Source: Candidatus Aenigmatarchaeota archaeon (GTDB taxonomy: Archaea; Aenigmatarchaeota; Aenigmatarchaeia; GW2011-AR5). From it: a stretch of DNA of 42,332 bases. The notes beneath the pieces are model-generated. The model made no database searches. It was given only the letters and a program-made list of their open reading frames with translations, and was not told the DNA's origin. Positions 1-6,834 of the stretch are shown piece by piece (the first letter of the stretch is position 1; every line of letters starts with the position of its first letter). Where the stretch lies: assembly GCA_016193585.1 (NCBI GenBank), contig JACPRW010000007.1, forward strand, positions 1 to 42,332, read 5' to 3'. Position numbers and translations under genes: made by a program.

Positions 1-138
1 CTTGACCACATGAACGAACTGCTACAGCAGTTCGAGAAGCAGTACAACAACACGCCACACAGCAGCCTTAAGTATATGACTCCGCTAGAAGTATTCAGAG
101 CCAAACAAAGGACTGGCTCAGTATGGGCTGTCGGTTAA
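1..138 (+). CDS. Transposase C-terminal fragment (IS3/IS481-like rve integrase), 5' truncated by window
   Basis: The reading frame is open from the first base and stops with TAA at 136-138. The 45 visible residues include YNNTPHSSLKYMTPLEVF, the usual tail of DDE (rve) integrase-type transposases of IS481/IS3 families. The catalytic core would lie outside the window, so it is not possible to say whether the element is intact. A strong hairpin follows 20 nt after the stop. The fragment marks the left edge of the window as mobile or accessory DNA, in keeping with the AT-rich genes that follow. Confidence 0.75.
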   Translation, partial: LDHMNELLQQFEKQYNNTPHSSLKYMTPLEVFRAKQRTGSVWAVG

Positions 139-157
139 CACGTAGCCTCAGCGAATA

Positions 158-178
158 CCGCCGGTCTGTGACCGGCGG
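158..178. repeat. Perfect 9-bp hairpin with a 3-nt loop downstream of the transposase
   Basis: CCGCCGGTC and GACCGGCGG (158-166 and 170-178) pair perfectly around the loop TGT, followed by an AT-rich run. It may be the terminator of the transposase gene or part of an insertion-sequence end. Its 3-nt loop also matches the loop size of the hairpin elements elsewhere in this window, but the flanking TGTACA/ATGTA words are absent. Confidence 0.6.
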
Positions 179-196
179 ATATATTTATATATACTT

Positions 197-1378
197 ATGT
201 CACATAGCGCGGATTTTATAAAAGCAAAGACGCTTTACTATAAGGAGCGCTACGAACCGTCCGAAGTAAAAATTAATCTTAACAGAGATCCTGCGACAAA
301 TGAATTGTTAGGAAAGGCACATATTGTATTTGAAAAGGATGGTAAGAAAGAAGAAATTATTTCTTCAGAGGATGATTTTTTTGTACTCGCATCTTCATTG
401 CAAACTACAGTCAGGAACGGCATAAAGAAACTTGTTGAGATTAAGAATACAAACAAGTATTACGAAAATGTCGAGTTCCTCTTACCAAAGTCTAACAATG
501 AAATTCAAATTGCCATAAAAGAAATAACAGAAGGTAAATTTCAGGTGTCGAAAGATTTTATTTTAAAGAAAGCTATATACGATGTTTTGGACGGAAACTT
601 CTCGGGACAGAATGCAACAACCATTATAAAAAATTACAATTATGTTTTGGCAAATGAAATACTGCTGCTCAATTCTTTGAATCAGTTTCTGGAATTGTTC
701 AAGAGAAACAACCCTAGAAGTGTACAAAGATTTACTGACTTCATGGATACCACATGGAAATTATTTCAGAGTACGTTATTTCAGCAACCGCCTCTGGAGG
801 CAGCTAGGATATACAGGCAATATTCTAATCTAGATTTAGACGGAATAGCAACCGCATTGCGCCGGCAGGAGCTGTCATGGCGTGCCAAATGGAACGCATT
901 GTCGGACGGAGGTAAAAGACCAATAGACGGGCAGATTGCAGCTAAGCAAATGGTCGATGATTACGCAGATATGTTTGAAATTTCCAAGAAAATATTGAGA
1001 GGTTTAGCCCGTCTGAATGCCCATTATAGTGGAAATGAAATTAATATGGAATCGTTCGAAGACATAGATAAGGAGCTTAAATCGAGCGGTTATAATAAGC
1101 TAGTCGCTTCTGTAGACAGGGCACTGAGAAATGCGGGCAGTCACTGGGAAGTCGATTACGAAGAAAAGGGCTTTGTCAAAATAATTGATACCAGAGGTAA
1201 AAAACCCAAGTTAATAAAATCTATCTCGTATAACGATCTGATGGATAAAACCAGAACACTGAGAGACCTTACCTTTGGACTATTTTTTGGGCTTACATTC
1301 GCAGAGAGTTTGTTGATATTCAGGGCACTTGATTCGCCTGATTTGAAATTTACCCTTATTGAAAACTATTCAAATTAA
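197..1378 (+). CDS. Uncharacterised AT-rich protein with a C-terminal HEPN-like RNAxxH-type motif
   Basis: 393 residues, soluble, strongly AT-rich compared with the core genes, which suggests recent acquisition. I do not recognise the N-terminal 300 residues. Near the C-terminus the sequence LRNAGSHWEVDYEE (R311, N312, H316) followed by a short beta-rich stretch and a helix matches the R-N-x3-H arrangement of HEPN ribonuclease domains, common in abortive-infection and toxin proteins. It stands alone, directly after a transposase remnant and next to a toxin-antitoxin operon. A defence or toxin role is inference from motif and context. The start is the ATG at 197, right after a TATA-like stretch at about 179-195. 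Confidence 0.6.
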   Translation: MSHSADFIKAKTLYYKERYEPSEVKINLNRDPATNELLGKAHIVFEKDGKKEEIISSEDDFFVLASSLQTTVRNGIKKLVEIKNTNKYYENVEFLLPKSNNEIQIAIKEITEGKFQVSKDFILKKAIYDVLDGNFSGQNATTIIKNYNYVLANEILLLNSLNQFLELFKRNNPRSVQRFTDFMDTTWKLFQSTLFQQPPLEAARIYRQYSNLDLDGIATALRRQELSWRAKWNALSDGGKRPIDGQIAAKQMVDDYADMFEISKKILRGLARLNAHYSGNEINMESFEDIDKELKSSGYNKLVASVDRALRNAGSHWEVDYEEKGFVKIIDTRGKKPKLIKSISYNDLMDKTRTLRDLTFGLFFGLTFAESLLIFRALDSPDLKFTLIENYSN

Positions 1379-1546
1379 CAGTTTGATTATAGAAATCTAT
1401 TTATCTAAGGACGTACAATTACTAGCAAGATAGTCATTGGTGTGGTTTTATGCTCGGAAACATGCTTATTTCTGCTGAAAACGCTAGTTCTGGGGCTGTT
1501 TTAAGGGGAACCAAACGAGTAAGCAAACACAGCTGCGAGCCCACAA

Positions 1547-1921
1547 CTATAGTTTTCCTCTGGTATCTTCAATTATCGTTTCGTATATAAACCATGCCTG
1601 GCACGTTGGACAGGCTGATTCGTATTCTTTACACTTTGTGCCAAATAATTTTTCAGTTCGCTCTTCGAGCCAGCATTCGTGAAACGCTTCTTCAAAACAT
1701 TTATCGCATTCCCAGTACTCGACTTCTTTTTGTTTTCCTGTCCATTTAACAACATCCGCTCTAATCTTTCCAATTCTCACGTTTCCAACTTTTTTGTATT
1801 TACCGGGCTTTAATGGAAGCTTGAATTTTCCAAAATAATGACCGCCAACATATTTTCTGCCATGCAATGTCACATTTATTTTTGCGCCACAAATAAGACA
1901 GTTTCTTTTCATGTTGTTCAC
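1547..1921 (-). CDS. Zinc-ribbon protein, third gene of a toxin-antitoxin operon
   Basis: 124 residues if the GTG at 1921 is used, 121 from the ATG at 1912. Cysteine pairs C8/C11, C72/C75 and C104/C107 plus C83 and C97 suggest one or two zinc-binding sites. The middle is lysine- and glycine-rich and strand-like. The GTG overlaps the stop of the upstream RelE-like gene (TAGTG), so the two are probably translationally coupled. I do not recognise the family. Possible roles are nucleic-acid binding or modulation of the toxin. It is AT-rich like its partners. Confidence 0.65.
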   Translation of the reverse strand: MNNMKRNCLICGAKINVTLHGRKYVGGHYFGKFKLPLKPGKYKKVGNVRIGKIRADVVKWTGKQKEVEYWECDKCFEEAFHECWLEERTEKLFGTKCKEYESACPTCQAWFIYETIIEDTRGKL

Positions 1922-2271
1922 TACTTCTTTCTGTAGCCAAATTTTTTGTCGTATGTTTTATGGTCGATAATGTCAAGAATAAATGCTATGATCTCTATCT
2001 CCCCTTCGGCTGTCAATGTATAGAGCATTCTCCAGAAGTTTGGAAGCTCTACCCTAAAGAGGTTTGTCACACCGTACTTTATCTTGTACTCTTCGGGTAT
2101 CAGTTTCTTCTGGATACCGTCTCCATAGTGCGGATTCGCTTTTATCAGTTCTATTTTCTGGTTGATAGCATTGAGTATCATCCGTTCCAATTTTGACGTC
2201 GGTGCTTGGGCGTTTATGTACTTGTAGATTTCTTCTGCTTCTGGCGAGAGCTTGACGCGTATTTGCTTTAT
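1921..2271 (-). CDS. RelE/ParE-superfamily toxin, apparently starting at ATA
   Basis: Reading from 2271 gives 116 residues starting IKQIRVKLSPEAEEIY, the usual N-terminus of RelE-type toxins, then FWRMLYTL, EIIAFILDIIDHKTYDKKFGY at the C-terminus. The conserved tail (His, Tyr, Lys) fits the ribosome-dependent mRNA interferase family. No ATG or GTG occurs in frame before the TTG at 2190, which would remove about 27 conserved residues. ATA at 2271-2269 overlaps the antitoxin stop as ATAA, exactly where ATGA would be expected. So the start codon is either a rare AUA start or a start-loss mutation. The operon order is antitoxin, toxin, zinc ribbon. Confidence 0.8.
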   Translation of the reverse strand: MKQIRVKLSPEAEEIYKYINAQAPTSKLERMILNAINQKIELIKANPHYGDGIQKKLIPEEYKIKYGVTNLFRVELPNFWRMLYTLTAEGEIEIIAFILDIIDHKTYDKKFGYRKK

Positions 2272-2549
2272 ATTTCTACGCCACGCTCAATCGCTTTTTT
2301 CAGTTTTGGGCTTGGATTGTAAACCCATGTTATTCCTTTCATGGTCACCAGAATCTTGTTGCTCGCTTCCAGGTATTCTAAAATGATTTTCAGTGTATTG
2401 TGATTTACTTGCTTGGGTAGTTTTCTCTTCAGTTCCGCGATTGTTATCACGCTTTCGTCCATATTTTTCAGCGCATCCTCTACCATAAGCACTGTATTGA
2501 GCGTTGGCGCATGTTCTATACGCCGATGTTTTAGTAACATATTCATCAC
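2268..2549 (-). CDS. Winged-helix antitoxin-like protein of the RelE operon
   Basis: 93 residues. The segment TLNTVLMVEDALKNMDES, then ITIAELKRKLPKQVNHNTL and a final strand pair (KILVTMKGITWVY) fits the short archaeal winged-helix proteins encoded directly upstream of RelE-type toxins. The gene overlaps the toxin by 4 nt. It probably neutralises the toxin and represses its own promoter: a perfect palindrome (ATCAATA, CAT, TATTGAT) lies 13 nt upstream of its start, next to an AT-rich TATA-like stretch. Confidence 0.75.
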   Translation of the reverse strand: MMNMLLKHRRIEHAPTLNTVLMVEDALKNMDESVITIAELKRKLPKQVNHNTLKIILEYLEASNKILVTMKGITWVYNPSPKLKKAIERGVEI

Positions 2550-2561
2550 TTTTTATTATTA

Positions 2562-2591
2562 ATCAATACATTATTGATATAAGTATATAAG
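2562..2591 (-). promoter_or_regulatory. Toxin-antitoxin promoter and candidate operator
   Basis: The palindrome ATCAATA-CAT-TATTGAT (2562-2578) is perfect over 7-bp arms. Just upstream on the minus strand, CTTATATACTTATATC (2591-2576) supplies a TATA box about 30-40 nt before the antitoxin start at 2549. The palindrome sits between TATA box and start, where a bound repressor would block transcription. Autoregulation is inferred from position. Confidence 0.55.
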
Positions 2592-2724
2592 TGTATTGTT
2601 TAGCCTTTACAGAACCAAACCGCTAGCTAGGCACAGCTACGAATCCGACAAGGACAACATACTGCAAAAGCAGATTTATAGTCGCCCAAAGAAATAAGCG
2701 GCATGTGATTTATTTGAACTCCTC

Positions 2725-2770
2725 ATAGTGAAACAGAATGATGTCATGATTGTTTTCTTGTTTCGCTATA
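2725..2770. repeat. TATA-palindrome element, copy 1 (degenerate), supplying the TATA box of the gene at 2811
   Basis: ATAGTGAAAC (2725-2734) pairs with GTTTCGCTAT (2760-2769) with one G-T wobble; the arms extend inward (GAA / TTC) with one gap. The arms match those of the copy at 42142-42184 (GTGAAACAAGAA). The right end reads CTATAAAAG (2766-2774), a good archaeal TATA box about 40 nt before the ATG at 2811. The remaining 2550-2810 region shows no other gene. Confidence 0.6.
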
Positions 2771-2810
2771 AAAGCGCCAGTTTTTAATACCGTCGCGTGC
2801 AAGACTACAG

Positions 2811-3665
2811 ATGCTTCCGAAGGGTTTCGACGGGCTGGTGAAGCTGGCGATGAAGGAGCGGCCGCCGAAGGCGCAGTCGATTGAGGCGCTGTGGGACGCG
2901 TTCCTTGATGTGCTGTTCATGGGCGGCAGGCGGTCGGAAGGCGACATCCGTCTGCTCGTCAACATGCTCAGGGGCAGGAAGCTGCTCGACCTGCAGCTGT
3001 TGCTGAAAACGCCCGGCGAGGACTGGCGCGAGGCAGTAGAAGCGCTGGTGAACGAGCGTCTGCAGCGCATTCAGGACGAGGAAACCAGGGCGATGCTCCG
3101 CTCGTTCAAGGCGGAGATCTTCAGGATTACCGCGTCGGTCAAGGGCAGCGCGCGCTTCTTCAGGTCGCTGCCGCCCGCTGTATTTGAGCAGCTCGATGAC
3201 AAGGAGCAGACGCAGCAATTCATTGAATCGCTCGTCAGCAACGAGGACGTGCCGAACGTGCGGTATACGAAGGTCATCCTCTGGCTGCATGCAATCGGCT
3301 ATGCAGAGGATTTCTGCCCGCCGAGCTGGCAGGTGAAGAAGTTTGTCAATGAAGTCGGGCCGTACTACCAGTTCTACGAGGATGACAAGTATTTCATGGA
3401 AAAGGCGCAGGATGCCGCCGCCGACGTGAGGAAACGCGTCAAGGGCGCGACTGCCCGCGACGTCTCGGTTGCCATCTACTGCTACATGACGCTCAAGACC
3501 GCGCTGCCGCCGCGCTCAGCATCAAAGAAAAAATGCACGCCGGCAGCGGTTGTCGCGTTCCTCAGGAAGAGGAAGCTTTCGATAAAAATTCTTTCAGAAC
3601 AGCTCGCTGACGAGGAGCAGCGGGATGCGTTGCTGGGGGATTTCGTCAAGCATGTCATGAAGTAG
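2811..3665 (+). CDS. Uncharacterised helical protein, 284 residues
   Basis: Soluble, predicted almost entirely helical, rich in Arg, Lys and Glu. I do not recognise the family. The central stretch NVRYTKVILWLHAIGYAEDFCPPSWQ has a Gly-Tyr-Ala turn between helices and weakly recalls helix-hairpin-helix DNA glycosylases, but no catalytic Lys/Asp signature is evident. It stands alone and converges with the PIN/adk unit. Its probable promoter is the TATA box of the palindromic element immediately upstream (2766-2774). Confidence 0.6.
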   Translation: MLPKGFDGLVKLAMKERPPKAQSIEALWDAFLDVLFMGGRRSEGDIRLLVNMLRGRKLLDLQLLLKTPGEDWREAVEALVNERLQRIQDEETRAMLRSFKAEIFRITASVKGSARFFRSLPPAVFEQLDDKEQTQQFIESLVSNEDVPNVRYTKVILWLHAIGYAEDFCPPSWQVKKFVNEVGPYYQFYEDDKYFMEKAQDAAADVRKRVKGATARDVSVAIYCYMTLKTALPPRSASKKKCTPAAVVAFLRKRKLSIKILSEQLADEEQRDALLGDFVKHVMK

Positions 3666-3676
3666 CTCACGGATTC

Positions 3677-4316
3677 TTAAGAAAATGATAAGTGACATAA
3701 TTCGAGCTCGTCCAGAAAGTCCTCATCAAGCAATCTAATTTTTGTCTTGTACAGTCCTTCCAAACGTTTCCGGTCTTGAAAGATACCTTTTCTATCGTTT
3801 GTCACGAATACATCGCCTCCACTAAGAAGATGGTAGGCGAATATTTCGCTGTCATTTTGCCGCTTTTCTGCGCGGCACAGAAATTTTTCAGGGCTATTGG
3901 AGATGAGCGCTAAAGCCATCCGAGTGTTATCAGGTGGCAAGAAATTTCTTATGATATCGGGGACAGTCTTTTCCATCTCATTTTCATCCAAGCCATCAAT
4001 AACGCTAATTTTATCTATCATCCTAACGACTTTTCTGTACTCCGGATTGTTTTTTATCTTGAATGCCTTGAAAACTGCCGCCTTCAGGCAGCAGATGCAC
4101 CACAAGGCATTCGGGATGCCATGCTCCACGGAAACCACCGACTTCAGTCGGTGGTATAGAGGAGCATATCATTTTTGATCCAGGAGCAACAACTTCGTTT
4201 AGTGTTTGCGGTGCTATCTGCAGAAGTATGTTTTTCTTGCCTGACAAACGTATGAGCCTTTCGAGGAGTTCTTCATTTTTCTGGTCAAAGCAAGACGAAT
4301 CAAGTGTTATTTTCAT
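3677..4316 (-). pseudogene. PIN-domain nuclease gene interrupted by a small hairpin element
   Basis: Two frames make one PIN protein. The 5' part starts MKITLDSSCFDQKNEELL at 4316 with an early acidic residue and TLNEVVAPGSK. The 3' part resumes at FKIKNNPEYRK and ends RQNDSEIFAYHLL, DVFVTNDRKG, the usual C-terminal acidic motifs of PIN ribonucleases. Between them lies about 106 nt of nested inverted repeats (4061-4167), not coding. Removing a length that is 1 more than a multiple of 3, such as 106, restores the frame. The gene starts 10 nt after the adk stop, so it was probably co-transcribed. It is almost certainly non-functional as it stands, unless the insert is removed from the RNA. Confidence 0.8.
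4061..4167. mobile_element. Non-autonomous hairpin element (IS200/IS605-like ends) inserted in the PIN gene
   Basis: Two adjacent nested palindromes. In the first, GAATGCCTTG (4061-4070) pairs perfectly with CAAGGCATTC (4103-4112) around the stem CTGCC/GGCAG. In the second, ATGCTCC (4121-4127) pairs with GGAGCAT (4161-4167) around ACCACCGAC-TTCA-GTCGGTGGT, a 9-bp hairpin. The inner word CCGACTTCAGTCGG is like the subterminal hairpins of IS200/IS605-family elements, which insert without target duplication; none is evident here. No transposase is present, so this would be a MITE-like derivative mobilised in trans. Confidence 0.7.
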
Positions 4317-4325
4317 TATCAGAAG

Positions 4326-4973
4326 CTACTTGGTGACTTTCTTCCCTTCCAATACCCCGCAAATGTCCCGGAAAACCTTGCCGATGTCCTGGTCGCCATT
4401 CACCGTGGCGTACAGTCGCTTGCGCTTGTAGTAGTCGATGAGCGGCTTCGTTTCCGCGTGGTAAATCTCGATGCGCCTCTTGATTTTCTTCGGGTCGTCG
4501 TCTGCGCGCATCGCGAGCGGCTCCCTGCACGTGTCGCACGTGCCGCTCTGCTTCGGGACCCGATCGAGCCCGTACACGGTGCCGCAGCGGGCGCAGTTGC
4601 GGCGCGCCGAAAGGCGCTTGAGTACGGTTTCGTCTTCGACGTGGATATGGATGACGTGGTCGATGGGCGCTATGTTCTGGAGCTCGTCTGCCTGCTGCTC
4701 GGTGCGCGGGAAGCCGTCAAGGATGAAGCCCTTGGTACAGTCGGGCTTTGCGAGCCGCTCCCTGACGACGCGGACGGTGACATCGTCAGGAACGAACGCC
4801 CCTGATTCGATGAGCGATTTCACCTTCCTCCCCAGTTCCGTGTGTTCCTTTGCTATCGAGCGGAACATCTCGCCGGTCGATATGTGGGCGATGCCGTATT
4901 TCTTCTGGAGCAGCTTCGCCTGCGTTCCCTTGCCGCTGCCGGGGTGGCCGAGAAGAACGATGTTCATTTTCAA
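4326..4973 (-). CDS. adk: Adenylate kinase, zinc-containing LID type
   Basis: 215 residues, the normal length for the long-form enzyme, which interconverts ATP + AMP and 2 ADP in the cytoplasm. P-loop GHPGSGKGT at 9-17, AMP-site GFPRT at 87-91, and a LID with the four zinc cysteines C127, C130, C146 and C149. This is the type typical of bacteria and many DPANN archaea, not the short archaeal form. The start is the ATG at 4973. The PIN gene follows after 9 nt. The palindrome upstream ends in CTATA (minus strand, 5000-4996), about 23 nt before the start, a likely TATA box. Confidence 0.95.
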   Translation of the reverse strand: MKMNIVLLGHPGSGKGTQAKLLQKKYGIAHISTGEMFRSIAKEHTELGRKVKSLIESGAFVPDDVTVRVVRERLAKPDCTKGFILDGFPRTEQQADELQNIAPIDHVIHIHVEDETVLKRLSARRNCARCGTVYGLDRVPKQSGTCDTCREPLAMRADDDPKKIKRRIEIYHAETKPLIDYYKRKRLYATVNGDQDIGKVFRDICGVLEGKKVTK

Positions 4974-4995
4974 AAAACCTCATCTGCTACTGTTG

Positions 4996-5157
4996 TATAG
5001 ATAATTGCGCAGCTTATGTCGTATTAACGCGCAATTTTCTATAGGTGAATTGCAAATAATATCAGGACATAACCAGTGCAATTCACCATATATGGAGCTG
5101 TTTTTGAATTGAGATGCTCAAAGATATCAGCTTTAGCCTCCTTCACAAGGCATCTCA
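4996..5157. repeat. TATA-palindrome elements, copies 2 and 3, plus a third inverted repeat, upstream of adk
   Basis: Copy 2: a 15-nt arm at 4996-5010 (TATAGATAATTGCGC) pairs with 5029-5043 with one mismatch. Copy 3: GGTGAATTGCA (5044-5054) pairs perfectly with TGCAATTCACC (5077-5087), flanked by TATA on both sides; its loop begins AATAATATCAGG, the motif shared with other copies. A third repeat, TGAGATGC (5110-5117) with GCATCTCA (5150-5157), runs into the stop of the UPF0200 gene and could act as its terminator. Copies 2 and 3 share the bases 5040-5043. Confidence 0.75.
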
Positions 5158-5700
5158 TGGATGTATCACGCTGATGAGCTGCTCGAGGGCTTTCTGGAAC
5201 TCGCGGAGCGTCCCTTCGTTCTCGACGGTGTAATCAGCCTGCTGCACGATCTCGGGAATGTCGTACCGGTCGTTGATTTCCCGGTGCTCGAACTCCTCCC
5301 GCGTGAGCGGCCGCACTTTCCTGCTGTCAAGCCTTTTGAACCTCGTTTCCCCGTCAGCTTCCAGCGCTATCAGGACGAAATCGCTGCCGAACTTCTTTTT
5401 GAAATAGGCTATTTCGGGAAACGAGTGGATGCCCGCCACGACGACGACGTCAGCATCGATTTTTTCGACCTCCTGCGAGGTGAGCATGGCGATGGCGTCC
5501 TTGCCGTACTGCCGCCGCAGGTCGGTGCGGATCTGCTGCTCGACGAATTCGTTCAGTTCCCTGATCCCGCGCTTCGCTGGCTCTATCCTGGTCACGACGT
5601 CGCCCATATTGAATACAGGAAAGCCGTGCGATTTGAACAGATGGAGCGCCTCGGTCTTGCCGGAGCCCGGCATGCCGACGATGCCGATGATTTTTTTCAT
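5155..5700 (-). CDS. UPF0200-family P-loop nucleotide kinase (dephospho-CoA-kinase-like)
   Basis: 181 residues with P-loop GMPGSGKT at 9-16 and the acidic DVVVVAGIHS Walker B-like strand. The C-terminal RLDSRKVRPLTREEFEHRE region belongs to the archaeal UPF0200 group, which is related to dephospho-CoA kinase and thymidylate kinase folds. The substrate is not established for the family. It is transcribed divergently from trm5. A TTTTAAAA TATA-like box sits about 11-22 nt upstream of the ATG (minus strand). Confidence 0.85.
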   Translation of the reverse strand: MKKIIGIVGMPGSGKTEALHLFKSHGFPVFNMGDVVTRIEPAKRGIRELNEFVEQQIRTDLRRQYGKDAIAMLTSQEVEKIDADVVVVAGIHSFPEIAYFKKKFGSDFVLIALEADGETRFKRLDSRKVRPLTREEFEHREINDRYDIPEIVQQADYTVENEGTLREFQKALEQLISVIHP

Positions 5701-5766
5701 GCCTATTTCAGTTTTAAAAGTACGGATTTAAACCTAACAGAAACCCAATAAGCTTAATAAGAAGGC

Positions 5767-6573
5767 GTGGTGCGCATGGCGAGTTTCGATGTCGTCGGGA
5801 GCAGGGAGAAGGCTGTAGCCATCGTGGAGGTTCCTGCCGCAGCAAGGCGCAAGGCAAAGGGCATCGCGGCTGAAATCATGCGGAAGCACAAGAATGTCCG
5901 TTCTGTCCTGCTCAAGTCATCGCCGAGAAAAGGCGTGTACAGGACAAGAAAGCTGAAGCTGGTAGCCGGCGGGAAGAACACCGAGGTCCTGCACATCGAG
6001 CACGGCATGCGCTTCCTCCTCGACCCGAAGAAGGTGTATTTCTCGCCGCGCGAGGCGACTGAGCGCCAGCGGGTAGCGGCGATGGTGCAGGAGGGGGAAT
6101 TTGTCATGGTGTTTTTTGCCGGCGTCGGCCCCTTGGCCATAGCGGCAGCGAAAATGGCGAAGGCGCAGCGCGTGATAGGCATCGAGCTCAATCCTGATGC
6201 AGTCCGCTATTTCAGGAAGAACGTGAAGCTGAACAAGGTAACCAATGTGGAAGTAGTAAAGGGCGACGTGAAGGAAAAGGCACGGCGCTTCTACGGCATG
6301 TGCGACCGCGTCGTCATGCCGCTGCCCGAGAAGGCAGCTGCGTATCTTGAGGATGCGATCCGCTGCGTGCGGCCTTCGGGCGTTGTTCATCTGTACTGTT
6401 TCTCGAAGGACGAGGATATCGGGCGCGTGAAAGATACGGTTAAAAGTATTGCCGCGCAATTGAAGAGAAAGGTGCGCTTCGGAGAGGTGCAGCACGTGCT
6501 GCCGTATGCGCCGCGCGTGTGGAAATGCAGAGTCGATTTCACGGTGCACGAGAAGGCGGCGCGGAAAATATAG
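5767..6573 (+). CDS. trm5: tRNA (guanine37-N1)-methyltransferase Trm5-type
   Basis: Transfers methyl from SAM to N1 of G37 next to the anticodon; in archaeal tRNA-Phe this is the first step of wyosine synthesis. Rossmann SAM site VFFAGVGPLA (116-124), acidic strand end VIGIELNPDA, and the family motif DRVVMPLPEKA (180-190). With 268 residues it lacks a long N-terminal D1 domain, so it is Trm5b-like or compact. The start could be GTG 5767 or ATG 5776. Taw2 and Taw1 for the next steps lie at 14.2-16.1 kb. Confidence 0.9.
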   Translation: MVRMASFDVVGSREKAVAIVEVPAAARRKAKGIAAEIMRKHKNVRSVLLKSSPRKGVYRTRKLKLVAGGKNTEVLHIEHGMRFLLDPKKVYFSPREATERQRVAAMVQEGEFVMVFFAGVGPLAIAAAKMAKAQRVIGIELNPDAVRYFRKNVKLNKVTNVEVVKGDVKEKARRFYGMCDRVVMPLPEKAAAYLEDAIRCVRPSGVVHLYCFSKDEDIGRVKDTVKSIAAQLKRKVRFGEVQHVLPYAPRVWKCRVDFTVHEKAARKI

Positions 6574-6661
6574 TTTGTCTGGCTTCCTTAAAAGGTTTGG
6601 ATTCTGCGCCTGCATTTAAAAAAGGAAGAATCTAATACACGGCTAGCTGATAGTCACAAGC

Positions 6662-6669
6662 ATTTAAAG
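6662..6669 (+). promoter_or_regulatory. TATA box of the fbp-pgk-gap operon
   Basis: ATTTAAAG in an AT-rich setting. A transcript starting about 25 nt later (near 6690) would carry the whole hairpin array 6708-6809 as its 5' leader before the GTG at 6835. The position is inferred from consensus only. Confidence 0.45.
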
Positions 6670-6707
6670 ATTAAACGAGTAGGAAAAAGTATTCCAATAG
6701 AATGGGA

Positions 6708-6761
6708 TACATGTAGAAGCAATGCTTCTGCTGTACAGGTGGAACAGCGTTCCACCATGTA
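6708..6761. repeat. 54-nt double-hairpin element, copy 1 (fbp leader)
   Basis: TACAT, then GTAGAAGC-AAT-GCTTCTGC (one G-T pair), then TGTACA, then GGTGGAAC-AGC-GTTCCACC, then ATGTA. Both hairpins have 8-bp stems and 3-nt loops; the outer TACAT and ATGTA pair and the centre TGTACA is self-complementary. The copy at 42186-42239 has exactly the same length and layout but different stems. Confidence 0.85.
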
Positions 6762-6809
6762 CCTTGAAGAGTTGAGCTCTTCGAGGTCTCGGAAAGCAGT
6801 GCTTTCCGA
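6762..6809. repeat. Second-type hairpin pair in the fbp leader
   Basis: CCTTGAAGAG (6762-6771) pairs with CTCTTCGAGG (6777-6786, one wobble). TCGGAAAGC (6789-6797) pairs with GCTTTCCGA (6801-6809) around loop AGT. The skeleton TGAAGA..TCTTCGAGRTC..GCTTTCCG recurs at 23790-23836 with altered but still paired stems. The array ends about 11 nt before the Shine-Dalgarno-like GGTGGGG (6823-6829). Confidence 0.75.
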
Positions 6810-6834
6810 AGGCGACACCAGTGGTGGGGTATTT

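Noticed and set aside
1379-1546. Possible tRNA or small RNA between the HEPN-like gene and the toxin operon
   Set aside because: No acceptor stem, T-arm consensus or other stable fold could be assembled.
2811-3665. HhH-GPD DNA glycosylase
   Set aside because: The resemblance is limited to one helix-turn-helix-like stretch, and no catalytic Lys/Asp pattern was found.
6739-6834. N-terminal extension of the FBP aldolase/phosphatase
   Set aside because: The 32 extra residues are read through the hairpin array and do not match the family; the GTG at 6835 has its own ribosome-binding site and the conserved N-terminus.
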